Positions 1-5,762 of a DNA stretch of 5,789 bases are shown in pieces (positions within the stretch are counted from its first letter, which is position 1; every line of letters starts with the position of its first letter). Source of the DNA: Puniceicoccales bacterium. Its GTDB lineage: Bacteria > Verrucomicrobiota > Verrucomicrobiia > Opitutales > LL51. The stretch is from positions 1-5,789 of the forward strand of contig JAISMD010000044.1 of assembly GCA_031276935.1 (NCBI GenBank), written 5' to 3'. A model generated the notes under the pieces. That model was given only the letters and a program-made list of their open reading frames with translations. It did not search any database and was not told where the DNA came from. A program made the translations under genes and the position numbers.

Positions 1-673
1 AAATATTTTTAAAATTAACAAACATTCCCTGGGCCGTCTCCGGACGCAAATAGGCCAGCGAAGAGTCATCGATGACCGCCCCTAAATGGGTCCGAAACAT
101 TAAATTAAAAGCCCGCGGCGCCGTCAGAGATCCCGGTTCTCCCGTCGCCGGCGACGGAATTAATTCATACTCCTCCGGTCTCGCCTCCGAATAGGGATGT
201 AAAACGATTTCCTCCAATGTACCCTGTTTCGCCAGTTTTCGTTTCAATTTCTGCGCCTGATCCTCCGCCGCAGATTGCATCCTTCCGTCCTCCAGAACCG
301 ATACGTAACCGATGGTCTCGCCATTAACAATTACCTTGGCAAAGTAGAGTTGATCGGCGCGGTAACGCATCTTAGAAATTTTACAATCCACCAACGGATC
401 GGAAAAACCATCCACATGCCCCGACGCCCTCCAAACATCGGGATGCATAATGATCGAACAATCTAAACCGACAATATCATTGCGCCGATGGACCATGTCC
501 CTCCACCAAATGCTCTTGATATTTTTTTTAATTTCGGCACCCAATGGACCGTAGTCGAAACAACCCGCTACACCATTGTAAATTTCTGAGGATTGGAAAA
601 TAATTCCCCGTCGCTTACACAAACCAACGACCTGATCCATCGTCGGCCCCCGATATTTTACAATCTCTGCCAT
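1..673 (-). CDS. glyS: Glycyl-tRNA synthetase, dimeric (alpha2) type, N-terminal 224 codons, cut by the window edge
   Basis: This class II aminoacyl-tRNA synthetase charges tRNA-Gly with glycine in the cytoplasm. Translating the minus strand from the ATG at 673 gives an open frame to the window edge (224 codons). Seen in it: SSEIYNGVAGCFDYGPLG at residues 28-45, the typical N-terminal GlyRS signature; then the WWRDMV and IMHPDVWRASGHV segments; then RPETAQGMFVNF at about 210-221, the class II motif 2 region of single-chain GlyRS. These identify the alpha2 form (also found in eukaryotes and many bacteria), not the bacterial alpha/beta GlyQS form. The rest of the catalytic core and the anticodon-binding domain lie outside the window. 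An in-frame stop 45 nt upstream of the ATG limits the start choice. There is no good Shine-Dalgarno sequence close to the ATG (a GGAA lies about 15 nt away), so the ATG at codon 12 is a possible alternative. A 183-bp gap with stem-loops separates it from the gene before it. Confidence 0.95.
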   Translation of the reverse strand, partial: MAEIVKYRGPTMDQVVGLCKRRGIIFQSSEIYNGVAGCFDYGPLGAEIKKNIKSIWWRDMVHRRNDIVGLDCSIIMHPDVWRASGHVDGFSDPLVDCKISKMRYRADQLYFAKVIVNGETIGYVSVLEDGRMQSAAEDQAQKLKRKLAKQGTLEEIVLHPYSEARPEEYELIPSPATGEPGSLTAPRAFNLMFRTHLGAVIDDSSLAYLRPETAQGMFVNFKNI

Positions 674-742
674 GGGCCAACGTCTAGATAATTCCGACCC
701 GGCTTCAAGATGTATTTAATGGTAAAAGAAAACATCGTCCCC

Positions 743-767
743 TGTTTTTAGGGATTTTCTAAAAACA
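743..767. repeat. Perfect 9-bp inverted repeat in the glyS leader
   Basis: TGTTTTTAG (743-751) and CTAAAAACA (759-767) are exact inverted copies with a 7-nt loop. The stem is AT-rich and therefore weak. On the minus strand it overlaps an alternative short pairing, TCCC with GGGA around 738-753, so the two folds exclude each other. It lies about 70-94 nt upstream of the glyS ATG. It could be part of the glyS leader or the tail of the preceding transcript. I see no T-box or glycine-riboswitch consensus here. Confidence 0.35.
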
Positions 768-780
768 TAAAACACACCCC

Positions 781-807
781 GCCTTCGGAGATCGATACTC
801 CATCGGC
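781..807 (-). terminator. Possible weak terminator hairpin after the half-PnuC gene
   Basis: On the minus strand, GCC-GA-TGGAG, loop TATCGAT, CTCCG-AA-GGC can fold into an interrupted stem: 5 bp including one T-G pair, a 2x2 internal loop, then 3 bp. A T-rich stretch (GTGTGTTTTATGTTTTT) follows after a few G residues. It sits 50-76 nt past the stop codon of the membrane-protein gene and before glyS, where a terminator would be expected. The stem is imperfect and the T-tract is interrupted, so confidence is low. Confidence 0.3.
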
Positions 808-856
808 ACTTTTTTAGCGAAATTCTTCCGGAGAGAACTTCAAAGGCGAAGGGATA

Positions 857-1144
857 TTACTTATTATCCAGCGAAACCGGAAGCAACCAACTTTTATGAT
901 GCTTCGTATTTCTAAGCCCTAGAATCGCCGTATATAAATATACAGCATAGAGGACGCATTGCTGCCGCTCTCCAATACAAAAATTATGCCAAACAAGTAC
1001 CGTATTGGTCAGTAACCACAATAGATAACTTAACCGCATACGCATCGTCGCATTAAAATAAGAACCCATTAATGCAATCACCATTACGATCCATAAAATG
1101 AGTTGCGTTACGCTTTCAGGGAACCAATTTGCAATATTATTCAT
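857..1144 (-). CDS. Small three-helix membrane protein, PnuC-like half transporter
   Basis: This 95-residue protein has three predicted membrane helices, at about 13-32, 38-57 and 61-78. The charge pattern (TMRMR after helix 1, RNTKHHK after helix 3) suggests an N-out, C-in topology. From helix 2 onward it has the pattern W43-x3-N47, then G58, Q61, LY at 65-66, Y69 and G76. This resembles the C-terminal half of PnuC nicotinamide-riboside transporters, which are normally full-length proteins with two three-helix halves. At this size it would have to oligomerise, as SemiSWEETs do. The start ATG lies inside the last codons of the upstream kinase gene (8-bp overlap), so the two are probably translationally coupled. 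There is no close Shine-Dalgarno site; a GGAGGATGGGGG stretch lies further upstream. The transporter role and substrate are inferred from a remembered pattern. A small membrane protein of unknown function is the fallback call. Confidence 0.75.
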   Translation of the reverse strand: MNNIANWFPESVTQLILWIVMVIALMGSYFNATMRMRLSYLLWLLTNTVLVWHNFCIGERQQCVLYAVYLYTAILGLRNTKHHKSWLLPVSLDNK

Positions 1145-1712
1145 AGTCTAAAAAAATTTTGCCCCCATCCTCCACACGTACCCGACTCCTTAGCATGTCT
1201 CCATAGGTGATCACCCGAAGTCGATTGGCTAATTCTCCAACCAATAAATTTTCGAATAAATGTTCTACTTTCTTGGCATAATCCATATCCGTATCCCGTA
1301 CCCCATCGGCTTGTAAATTCTCATTCCCTTCACTTTTTACGAAAATGATGTCGTCATACTCCTCCGTCCACGCCTTGAACGCTCCAAGCATCTTCGCCTC
1401 CACCTGGGATATGCTATCCCGACGGGCTGCTTCGGAATATACGAAAGAATCCAGCACTCCCCGGTCTAAGACGAGATAATGGTACCCGTGGGCAATGGCT
1501 TCCAATTCTTTGACCGCCTGCTTTAGCGCAATGTATAGCGTAGACTCCACCGTCTGTCCCTGGTTGATTGGGAAGGGAGATTCCCGGGCTGTTTCGCTCA
1601 AAACAATCGCATTGTAACCGCTCTTTTTCAACTCCGAACAAATGCGATGGGATAAGGTCGATTTCCCACAACCATGCGTCCCCGTAATCAAATATCGATA
1701 TACCTTTGCCAT
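1137..1712 (-). CDS. P-loop kinase-like ATPase, NadR C-terminal / AAA_28 type
   Basis: This 191-residue soluble protein has a nucleotide-kinase fold. Seen in the sequence: a Walker A loop GTHGCGKST at 11-19; ETARESP at 40-46, a position that binds substrate in related kinases; a Walker B-like strand LVLDRGVLDS at 80-89; and a lid-like ADGVRDTD at 135-142, which recalls the ADGLRS segment of the ribosylnicotinamide kinase domain of NadR. There is no adenylyltransferase or HTH domain, so it is not a full NadR. A small-molecule kinase is likely, and nicotinamide riboside is the leading candidate because the next gene is PnuC-like. Nucleoside or thymidylate-type substrates are not excluded. The start is well supported: GGAGGA lies 5 nt before the ATG. 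The stop codon region overlaps the start of the membrane-protein gene. It is separated from lpxB by a 141-bp AT-rich gap and may have its own promoter. Confidence 0.85.
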   Translation of the reverse strand: MAKVYRYLITGTHGCGKSTLSHRICSELKKSGYNAIVLSETARESPFPINQGQTVESTLYIALKQAVKELEAIAHGYHYLVLDRGVLDSFVYSEAARRDSISQVEAKMLGAFKAWTEEYDDIIFVKSEGNENLQADGVRDTDMDYAKKVEHLFENLLVGELANRLRVITYGDMLRSRVRVEDGGKIFLDYE

Positions 1713-1717
1713 GAATT

Positions 1718-1723
1718 TCCTCC
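1718..1723 (-). promoter_or_regulatory. Strong ribosome-binding site of the kinase gene
   Basis: GGAGGA on the minus strand lies 5 nt before the ATG at 1712. It is the best Shine-Dalgarno match in the window and fixes the kinase start. Most other genes here have weak sites, so this gene may be translated independently of its upstream neighbours. Confidence 0.8.
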
Positions 1724-1784
1724 AAAAAAGTGTCCTTTTTTTCCAAAAAGCAATTCATTTGTTCCTATTTTTTTCCAAAAAAAG
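1722..1784. repeat. Imperfect repeats of helically spaced A/T tracts upstream of the kinase gene
   Basis: The + strand shows CCAAAAAAG (1722-1730), CCTTTTTTTCCAAAAAG (1734-1750) and CCTATTTTTTTCCAAAAAAAG (1764-1784). The A tracts are centred near 1726.5, 1747 and 1780, and the T tracts near 1739 and 1771. The gaps of about 20.5 and 32-33 bp are close to two and three helical turns. This layout can produce curved DNA or serve as an UP-like promoter element. I could not identify a convincing -35/-10 pair in it. The first unit also contains the kinase ribosome-binding site. Confidence 0.55.
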
Positions 1785-1853
1785 ATTTTGCTACCCGGAG
1801 CCCCAATGAGTTGTTAAATAAATAAAAAATTCCCAGGCAAAATGTGAAAAATT

Positions 1854-3011
1854 TTAAGTAAGTGCCCGTTGGATCCAAGTTACGATATCGTTTTGCGGAT
1901 CGGAGGAAAGAATCTGCCTCAACTCCTCCCCATCTTTTTCTGCCCGCAGACGAACGGCGGGATCGTTCAAAGCCTCGCGTAGGGCGCGGCAAATTAATTT
2001 AGGCTTGGCGGCAAATTGTACGAATTCCGGTGCCGATTCCCGTTGGAGAAGTATATTGGCGATATGGAGAAATTTTACCCGAATCAACGCCCTCGCCAAT
2101 CCGTAGGTAAGAACATTGGCCCGGTAAATAATAATGCTCGGAATTCCCCCCAGGGCACAATTCAACGCCATCGTACCCGAACTCATCAATGCCGCACTTA
2201 CCCTAACCGTCACCGTACCACTGGGAATAAAAGTGGGAGCGATATCTCCGTAGCTCTTCCCTATGCGCCGTAGCGTGGCCAAAATTTCTTCGTCGGGATA
2301 AATAACCACCACTTCCCTTCCGTCCCCCGATTTCCTTAACCGTCGAACGGTCTGTAACATGGTGGGGAAAATCCTACTCACAGCAGCATCGCGACTCCCC
2401 GGAAGTAAAAGCACCGGCCCATCGGAATCGTAGATAACGGGAAGCGCGTAATCCTCCGCAACAAAGGGATGCCCTAGGAATTGCACATCCAAATCCGTAT
2501 CCCCGTAACACTCCTTCTCGAAGGGAAAAATCACCCCCAATGCATCGATGTACTTTGCGATCATAAAACGCCGTTTCGCTTTCCATGCCCAAATTTGCGG
2601 ACTAATATAGTGGTATAATTTCACCTTCCCTCCCGCTTTATGACTCACTTTTCGCCTAAAGAGTTCCCGGGCAACGCGTAGATTTAATCCCGGGAAATCA
2701 ATGAAACAAATGGCCTTCGGTTGGTAACATTCGACCCAATGGCAAATTATTTTTAAAATTCTGGAAAAAAAATGTATATTTCGTAGGACTTCCACAATGC
2801 CAACAACGGAAAATTCCACCAAATTAAAGAGGAAATCAACGTCGGTTTCCTTCAACCGATTCCCCCCTATGGCACAAATATGATGGTGGGGATGGATCGC
2901 TTTCAGTCGTCGTACCAAGCGGGCTCCATGCTCGTCCCCGGAATGTTCACCGGCAATGATGAGTAGATCCGGGGAAGCCGTCGAAATCTCGTTGAATACG
3001 ATTTTTGCCAT
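1854..3011 (-). CDS. lpxB: Lipid-A-disaccharide synthase
   Basis: This GT19 glycosyltransferase joins UDP-2,3-diacylglucosamine and lipid X (2,3-diacylglucosamine 1-phosphate) into the lipid A disaccharide at the inner membrane. Its 385 residues match the family length. Motifs seen: AGEHSGDEHGARL at 20-32; FSVVGIVEVL at 67-76; FIDFPGLNL at 103-111, holding the conserved Asp (D105); SPQIWAWK at 137-144; GHPF at 180-183; LLPGSR at 202-207, holding the conserved Arg (R207); and SSGTMALN at 277-284. Two usual acidic positions differ: Ala at 210, where PGSRxxE normally has Glu, and Asn at 284, where SGTxxLE normally has Glu. The ATG at 3011 starts 2 nt after the ychF stop and lacks a clear Shine-Dalgarno site, which suggests coupling to ychF. 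The gene is intact, and a 141-bp AT-rich gap follows it. Confidence 0.96.
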   Translation of the reverse strand: MAKIVFNEISTASPDLLIIAGEHSGDEHGARLVRRLKAIHPHHHICAIGGNRLKETDVDFLFNLVEFSVVGIVEVLRNIHFFSRILKIICHWVECYQPKAICFIDFPGLNLRVARELFRRKVSHKAGGKVKLYHYISPQIWAWKAKRRFMIAKYIDALGVIFPFEKECYGDTDLDVQFLGHPFVAEDYALPVIYDSDGPVLLLPGSRDAAVSRIFPTMLQTVRRLRKSGDGREVVVIYPDEEILATLRRIGKSYGDIAPTFIPSGTVTVRVSAALMSSGTMALNCALGGIPSIIIYRANVLTYGLARALIRVKFLHIANILLQRESAPEFVQFAAKPKLICRALREALNDPAVRLRAEKDGEELRQILSSDPQNDIVTWIQRALT

Positions 3012-3013
3012 GG

Positions 3014-4111
3014 CTAATTGTTAAAACGAAAAAGAATAACATCGCCATCCTTAACAATATAGTCCTTCCCTTCAAGGCGATACTTCCCCGCTTCCTTTAC
3101 CGCCAATAACGATCCTGCCGCCACCAGATCTTCGCAATCAACAACCTCCGCTTTTATGAAACCCCGTTCGAAATCCCCGTGAATTACCCCCGCACACTGC
3201 GGCGCTTTCATCCCGACTTTGAACGTCCAAGCACGCACCTCCTTTTCCCCGGCAGTAAAGTAGGAAGCTAAACCCAATAGGCGGTAGGTCGTCCGAATGA
3301 GGTTGGAAACTCCACTGTCCTCGACGCCAAAACTCCGCAGATAAGTCTTCGCTTCCTCCGGAGAAAAATCAATTAAATCCGATTCCAATTGGGCACAGAT
3401 CACACAACATTCCGCACCCTGCCTCGCCTTCACATAGCGCTCCACCACCTCCACCCACGGGTTCACCGTACCAATCTCGCGTTCCGATACATTGCAGGCG
3501 TAGATCACCGGCTTCCAAGATAGTAGATTAAATCCCCTAACCAACGCCTTCTCCTCATCCCTAACCATAAACGTATTCGCCGCGTGACCGGCATTGAGAT
3601 GATCCCGTAGACCCTCCAGTAGGGCAACGGCTTTACCCGATTCCCCATCGTGGGAATGGGATTTTTTTATCTGCTTACCGAGTTGGGCCTCGATGGATTG
3701 TAGGTCCGCCAACATGAGTTCCGTATTCACAATCTCAATGTCCCGTATGGGGTCAATATTACCCTCACTGTGCAGGACTTCACCGTCCTCAAAACAACGT
3801 ACGACGTGGACAATAACATCCACTTCCCGTATCTTCCCTAAAAATTTATTGCCCAATCCTTCCCCGCGATTCGCCCCCGCCACTAAACCCGCAATGTCCA
3901 CAACTTCAATGGCCGCAGGAACTAATTTTTCTGTTTTTGCCACGGGTTTCAGTAGGGCGAGGCGTTCGTCGGGGACCTCCACAACACCAATGTTCGGATC
4001 GATGGTGCAAAAGGGATAGTTTTCCGCCTGCGCCTTTCGTGTCCGCGTCAATGCGTTGAACAGCGTACTCTTTCCCACATTCGGTAATCCCACAATTCCT
4101 GCCTGTAACAT
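3014..4111 (-). CDS. ychF: Ribosome-associated P-loop ATPase YchF (OLA1 family)
   Basis: YchF/OLA1 is a universally conserved Obg-related protein that hydrolyses ATP in preference to GTP. It associates with ribosomes and is linked to translation and stress responses. Seen: the P-loop GLPNVGKST at 8-16; PFCTIDPN at 33-40 in the switch region; DIAGLVAGANRGEGLGNKFL at 72-91; His114 in the position of the loop histidine reported as important in E. coli YchF; NVSE at 207-210, replacing the NKxD motif of true GTPases as is typical for the family; and a C-terminal TGS domain ending in DGDVILFRFNN. The start at 4111 (MLQAGIVGLPNVGKST) is chosen because family members begin there, giving 365 residues against about 363 in E. 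coli. The frame could extend to a GTG at 4174 inside the previous gene, but that would add 21 residues not seen in the family. A GGGAGGA lies 20 nt upstream, too far for a normal Shine-Dalgarno site. Confidence 0.96.
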   Translation of the reverse strand: MLQAGIVGLPNVGKSTLFNALTRTRKAQAENYPFCTIDPNIGVVEVPDERLALLKPVAKTEKLVPAAIEVVDIAGLVAGANRGEGLGNKFLGKIREVDVIVHVVRCFEDGEVLHSEGNIDPIRDIEIVNTELMLADLQSIEAQLGKQIKKSHSHDGESGKAVALLEGLRDHLNAGHAANTFMVRDEEKALVRGFNLLSWKPVIYACNVSEREIGTVNPWVEVVERYVKARQGAECCVICAQLESDLIDFSPEEAKTYLRSFGVEDSGVSNLIRTTYRLLGLASYFTAGEKEVRAWTFKVGMKAPQCAGVIHGDFERGFIKAEVVDCEDLVAAGSLLAVKEAGKYRLEGKDYIVKDGDVILFRFNN

Positions 4112-4160
4112 GAATCCATGGGTAAAAGAAGTCCTCCCAATTTCGCAAGAATTTAAGATC

Positions 4161-4460
4161 TCATTCTTCCACACTCACAATGGATGTCCAATCTTCTCCA
4201 ACAAAGAAACCTAATTTCCCATGTTCGATCGATTTCGCTGCGAGTAATTCCGTTACCGTCCGCATTTCCTCATTCTGAATTTCCTTCGGATTCTCCCCCC
4301 TCACCTTCCGAATAAACATATTTTCCGGAAGATCAAAGGATTCGCCATTCCGTACGAAGGAACGTTTATAACCCAACATCATGAGCGAACGATGTAGAAC
4401 ACCATTATTAACTTCAGAATCGTGGAAGATCGTCACTAAAAAATTCTTCAAGCCATCCAT
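4161..4460 (-). CDS. Conserved-looking small protein of unknown function
   Basis: I do not recognise this protein of about 99 residues. It looks like a real soluble protein: it begins MDGLKNFLVTIFHDSE, has LHRSLMMLGYKRSF at about 22-35, then DLPENMFIRK and GENPKEIQNEEMRTVTELL, and ends GFFVGEDWTSIVSVEE. The alternation of hydrophobic strand-like segments with one or two helices suggests a small alpha/beta fold. There is no signal peptide, cysteine motif or obvious catalytic motif. The ATG at 4460 is preferred over a TTG at 4565 in the same frame, because the extra 35 residues would overlap the lptF end and add a poorly fitting basic and hydrophobic stretch. No clear ribosome-binding site precedes 4460, so the start is uncertain. 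A 92-bp AT-rich gap separates it from lptF, and 49 bp from the chosen ychF start. Its place between an LPS permease and ychF does not reveal a function. Confidence 0.65.
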   Translation of the reverse strand: MDGLKNFLVTIFHDSEVNNGVLHRSLMMLGYKRSFVRNGESFDLPENMFIRKVRGENPKEIQNEEMRTVTELLAAKSIEHGKLGFFVGEDWTSIVSVEE

Positions 4461-4552
4461 AATACATATAAGTAGAATACCTATGCAAAAAAACCTTTTC
4501 ACTTTGGCAAAACAAATTTCCTTAAATTTTTCCAGGAAGTTTTTTTCGCCAT

Positions 4553-5659
4553 TTATCCGTAGCAATTGATTCTATGCAAACGGAAAATACCGTAAATTTG
4601 CAAAACCACATTCGGAATCCAAAGCATAAGGTCGGGACGTAGGCGCGGATACCCGGACATAAAAGAAAGAACCATCATCACAAAGTAATAGGTTATACAA
4701 ATCAGTAGGGCTAGAAATAGGTTCAAAAAAGCTCCCCTCTGCCGTAACCGAATCGCCAAGGGAAGCGTCACCATGGAAAGCGCTAGGACGGCAAAGGCCA
4801 TGGCACATTGCATCTGTATCCCGACCTGAACCTCCATCCACCGTTTCATGTCCCCCGTATTTTTACTTTCATCGCGGAGCCGAAGCATTTCTCCGAGAGT
4901 CATATGGCGAAGTTTCTTTTGGGTCTGTACCCCACGGAAAATATCCTTCAACGGTAAGTCCAAGGCAAATCGCTCAAAGGAAACAAAGGATGTACCTTTC
5001 CCTTCCACAAGTGCCGCCTCCGCTACTCCGTCCCATAGGGTCAAAATCAACGCCTGTTTTTTTTCATCGTAGTCAAGATTACCCCGTTTGCTGTGGACAT
5101 AGGTCGAAACTTTTTCGTTTTCATCCAGTTCCCAAATGTGAAAGTCGTCCAGGTAGCCCCTATCCAAACTGCGGACAAAAATAATGTAACCGGGGAAATC
5201 GCGAATGAATTTCCGGGGCGTCAAAAAACGCAATGGTTCTTCGCGGATGATGTTCTGAAGCTTACCCTTGACTCTGGAAATCGCCAGGGGCGCATAGTGA
5301 AAATTAACCACCAAAGATAACAGTACACCGCAGCTTCCAACGAATAAAATGGAGGAAAAAATCCGCAACGGACTTATACCCGAACTCCTCAAAGCAATCC
5401 ATTCCCGATCCGCTGAAAGTTCTCCGATGGTTATCAACGTAGCCGTAACAAAGCCAAAGGGAAGGGCATAGGAAATCATCGATGGCAGTAAAGTTAGGAG
5501 CAAAACGACACAGCTCTCCAGGGAAAGTTTTCCGCTGGCGAGCAAATACATCATATTTTTCATGGCGTTCCCAGCTACCAATACGGCGGCGAAAAATAAA
5601 ACCGCCAGTAGTAAACAGCATAAAAATCGTTTCAGAATATACTGATGAAGGAGTCGCAC
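4553..5659 (-). CDS. lptF: LPS export ABC transporter permease, LptF/LptG family
   Basis: LptF and LptG form the inner-membrane part of the LptB2FG complex, which extracts LPS and passes it to LptC and the Lpt bridge. From the GTG at 5659 the protein has 368 residues, close to E. coli LptF (366). It begins VRLLHQYILKRF, the usual family opening. It then has helix 1 (about 12-30), helix 2 (about 50-78), the cytoplasmic ELSADREWIALRSSGIS segment (about 80-96) and helix 3 (about 100-119). A periplasmic beta-jellyroll-like region follows to about residue 285, and then three C-terminal helices. The start is chosen because AGGA lies 6 nt before the GTG. The frame stays open upstream through a TTG at 5779 to the window edge, but that extension is basic, AT-rich and unlike the family. 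LptF and LptG are hard to tell apart from one sequence, so the symbol is provisional; no second permease is in the window. Confidence 0.92.
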   Translation of the reverse strand: MRLLHQYILKRFLCCLLLAVLFFAAVLVAGNAMKNMMYLLASGKLSLESCVVLLLTLLPSMISYALPFGFVTATLITIGELSADREWIALRSSGISPLRIFSSILFVGSCGVLLSLVVNFHYAPLAISRVKGKLQNIIREEPLRFLTPRKFIRDFPGYIIFVRSLDRGYLDDFHIWELDENEKVSTYVHSKRGNLDYDEKKQALILTLWDGVAEAALVEGKGTSFVSFERFALDLPLKDIFRGVQTQKKLRHMTLGEMLRLRDESKNTGDMKRWMEVQVGIQMQCAMAFAVLALSMVTLPLAIRLRQRGAFLNLFLALLICITYYFVMMVLSFMSGYPRLRPDLMLWIPNVVLQIYGIFRLHRINCYG

Positions 5660-5665
5660 CGTTTT

Positions 5666-5669
5666 TCCT
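5666..5669 (-). promoter_or_regulatory. Ribosome-binding site that decides the lptF start
   Basis: AGGA on the minus strand, within TAGGAAAAACG, lies 6 nt before the GTG at 5659. It supports this GTG over the upstream TTG at 5779 in the same open frame. Confidence 0.65.
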
Positions 5670-5742
5670 AACAATGGGGAATACTTTAGAGGATCTTTCC
5701 CATGAATACGAGAAAATATTTTCCACCGACGGTATAAGCTTG

Positions 5743-5762
5743 CAAAAATTTTGAAAAATTTT
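5743..5762. repeat. Two tandem 10-bp A/T-tract repeats upstream of lptF
   Basis: CAAAAATTTT (5743-5752) is followed directly by GAAAAATTTT (5753-5762). The A5T4 tracts are exactly 10 bp apart, so they fall on the same face of the helix. Phased AnTn tracts are known to bend DNA. The site is 84-103 bp upstream of the chosen lptF start and may mark a promoter region, although no convincing -35/-10 pair is visible. The same GAAAAATTTTA string occurs once more, at the lpxB stop (1846-1856). Confidence 0.5.

Noticed and set aside
275..466. Open frame of 63 codons on the + strand
   Set aside because: It is antisense to the clearly coding glyS and has no recognisable product. The many other + strand and shifted-frame openings over lpxB, ychF and lptF are rejected for the same reason.
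721..730. GGTAAAAGAA shared with 4121-4130, each upstream of a gene (glyS and ychF)
   Set aside because: Two copies of a 10-mer in AT-rich sequence at different distances from their genes are compatible with chance.
1692..1702. Near-palindrome around ATATCGATAT at the start of the kinase gene
   Set aside because: It lies inside coding sequence and is not repeated elsewhere as an operator-like site, so it is probably chance.
4112..4174. 21-residue N-terminal extension of YchF from a GTG at 4174
   Set aside because: YchF proteins begin at MLQAGIVGLPNVGKST, and the extension would run into the end of the preceding gene.
4461..4565. Extended start (TTG at 4565) for the small unknown protein, including an A AAA AAC slippery-type heptamer near 4540-4546
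   Set aside because: The extension overlaps the lptF end and looks unlike the rest of the protein. The heptamer lies upstream of the likely start and has no downstream structure or useful alternative frame, so frameshifting is not supported.
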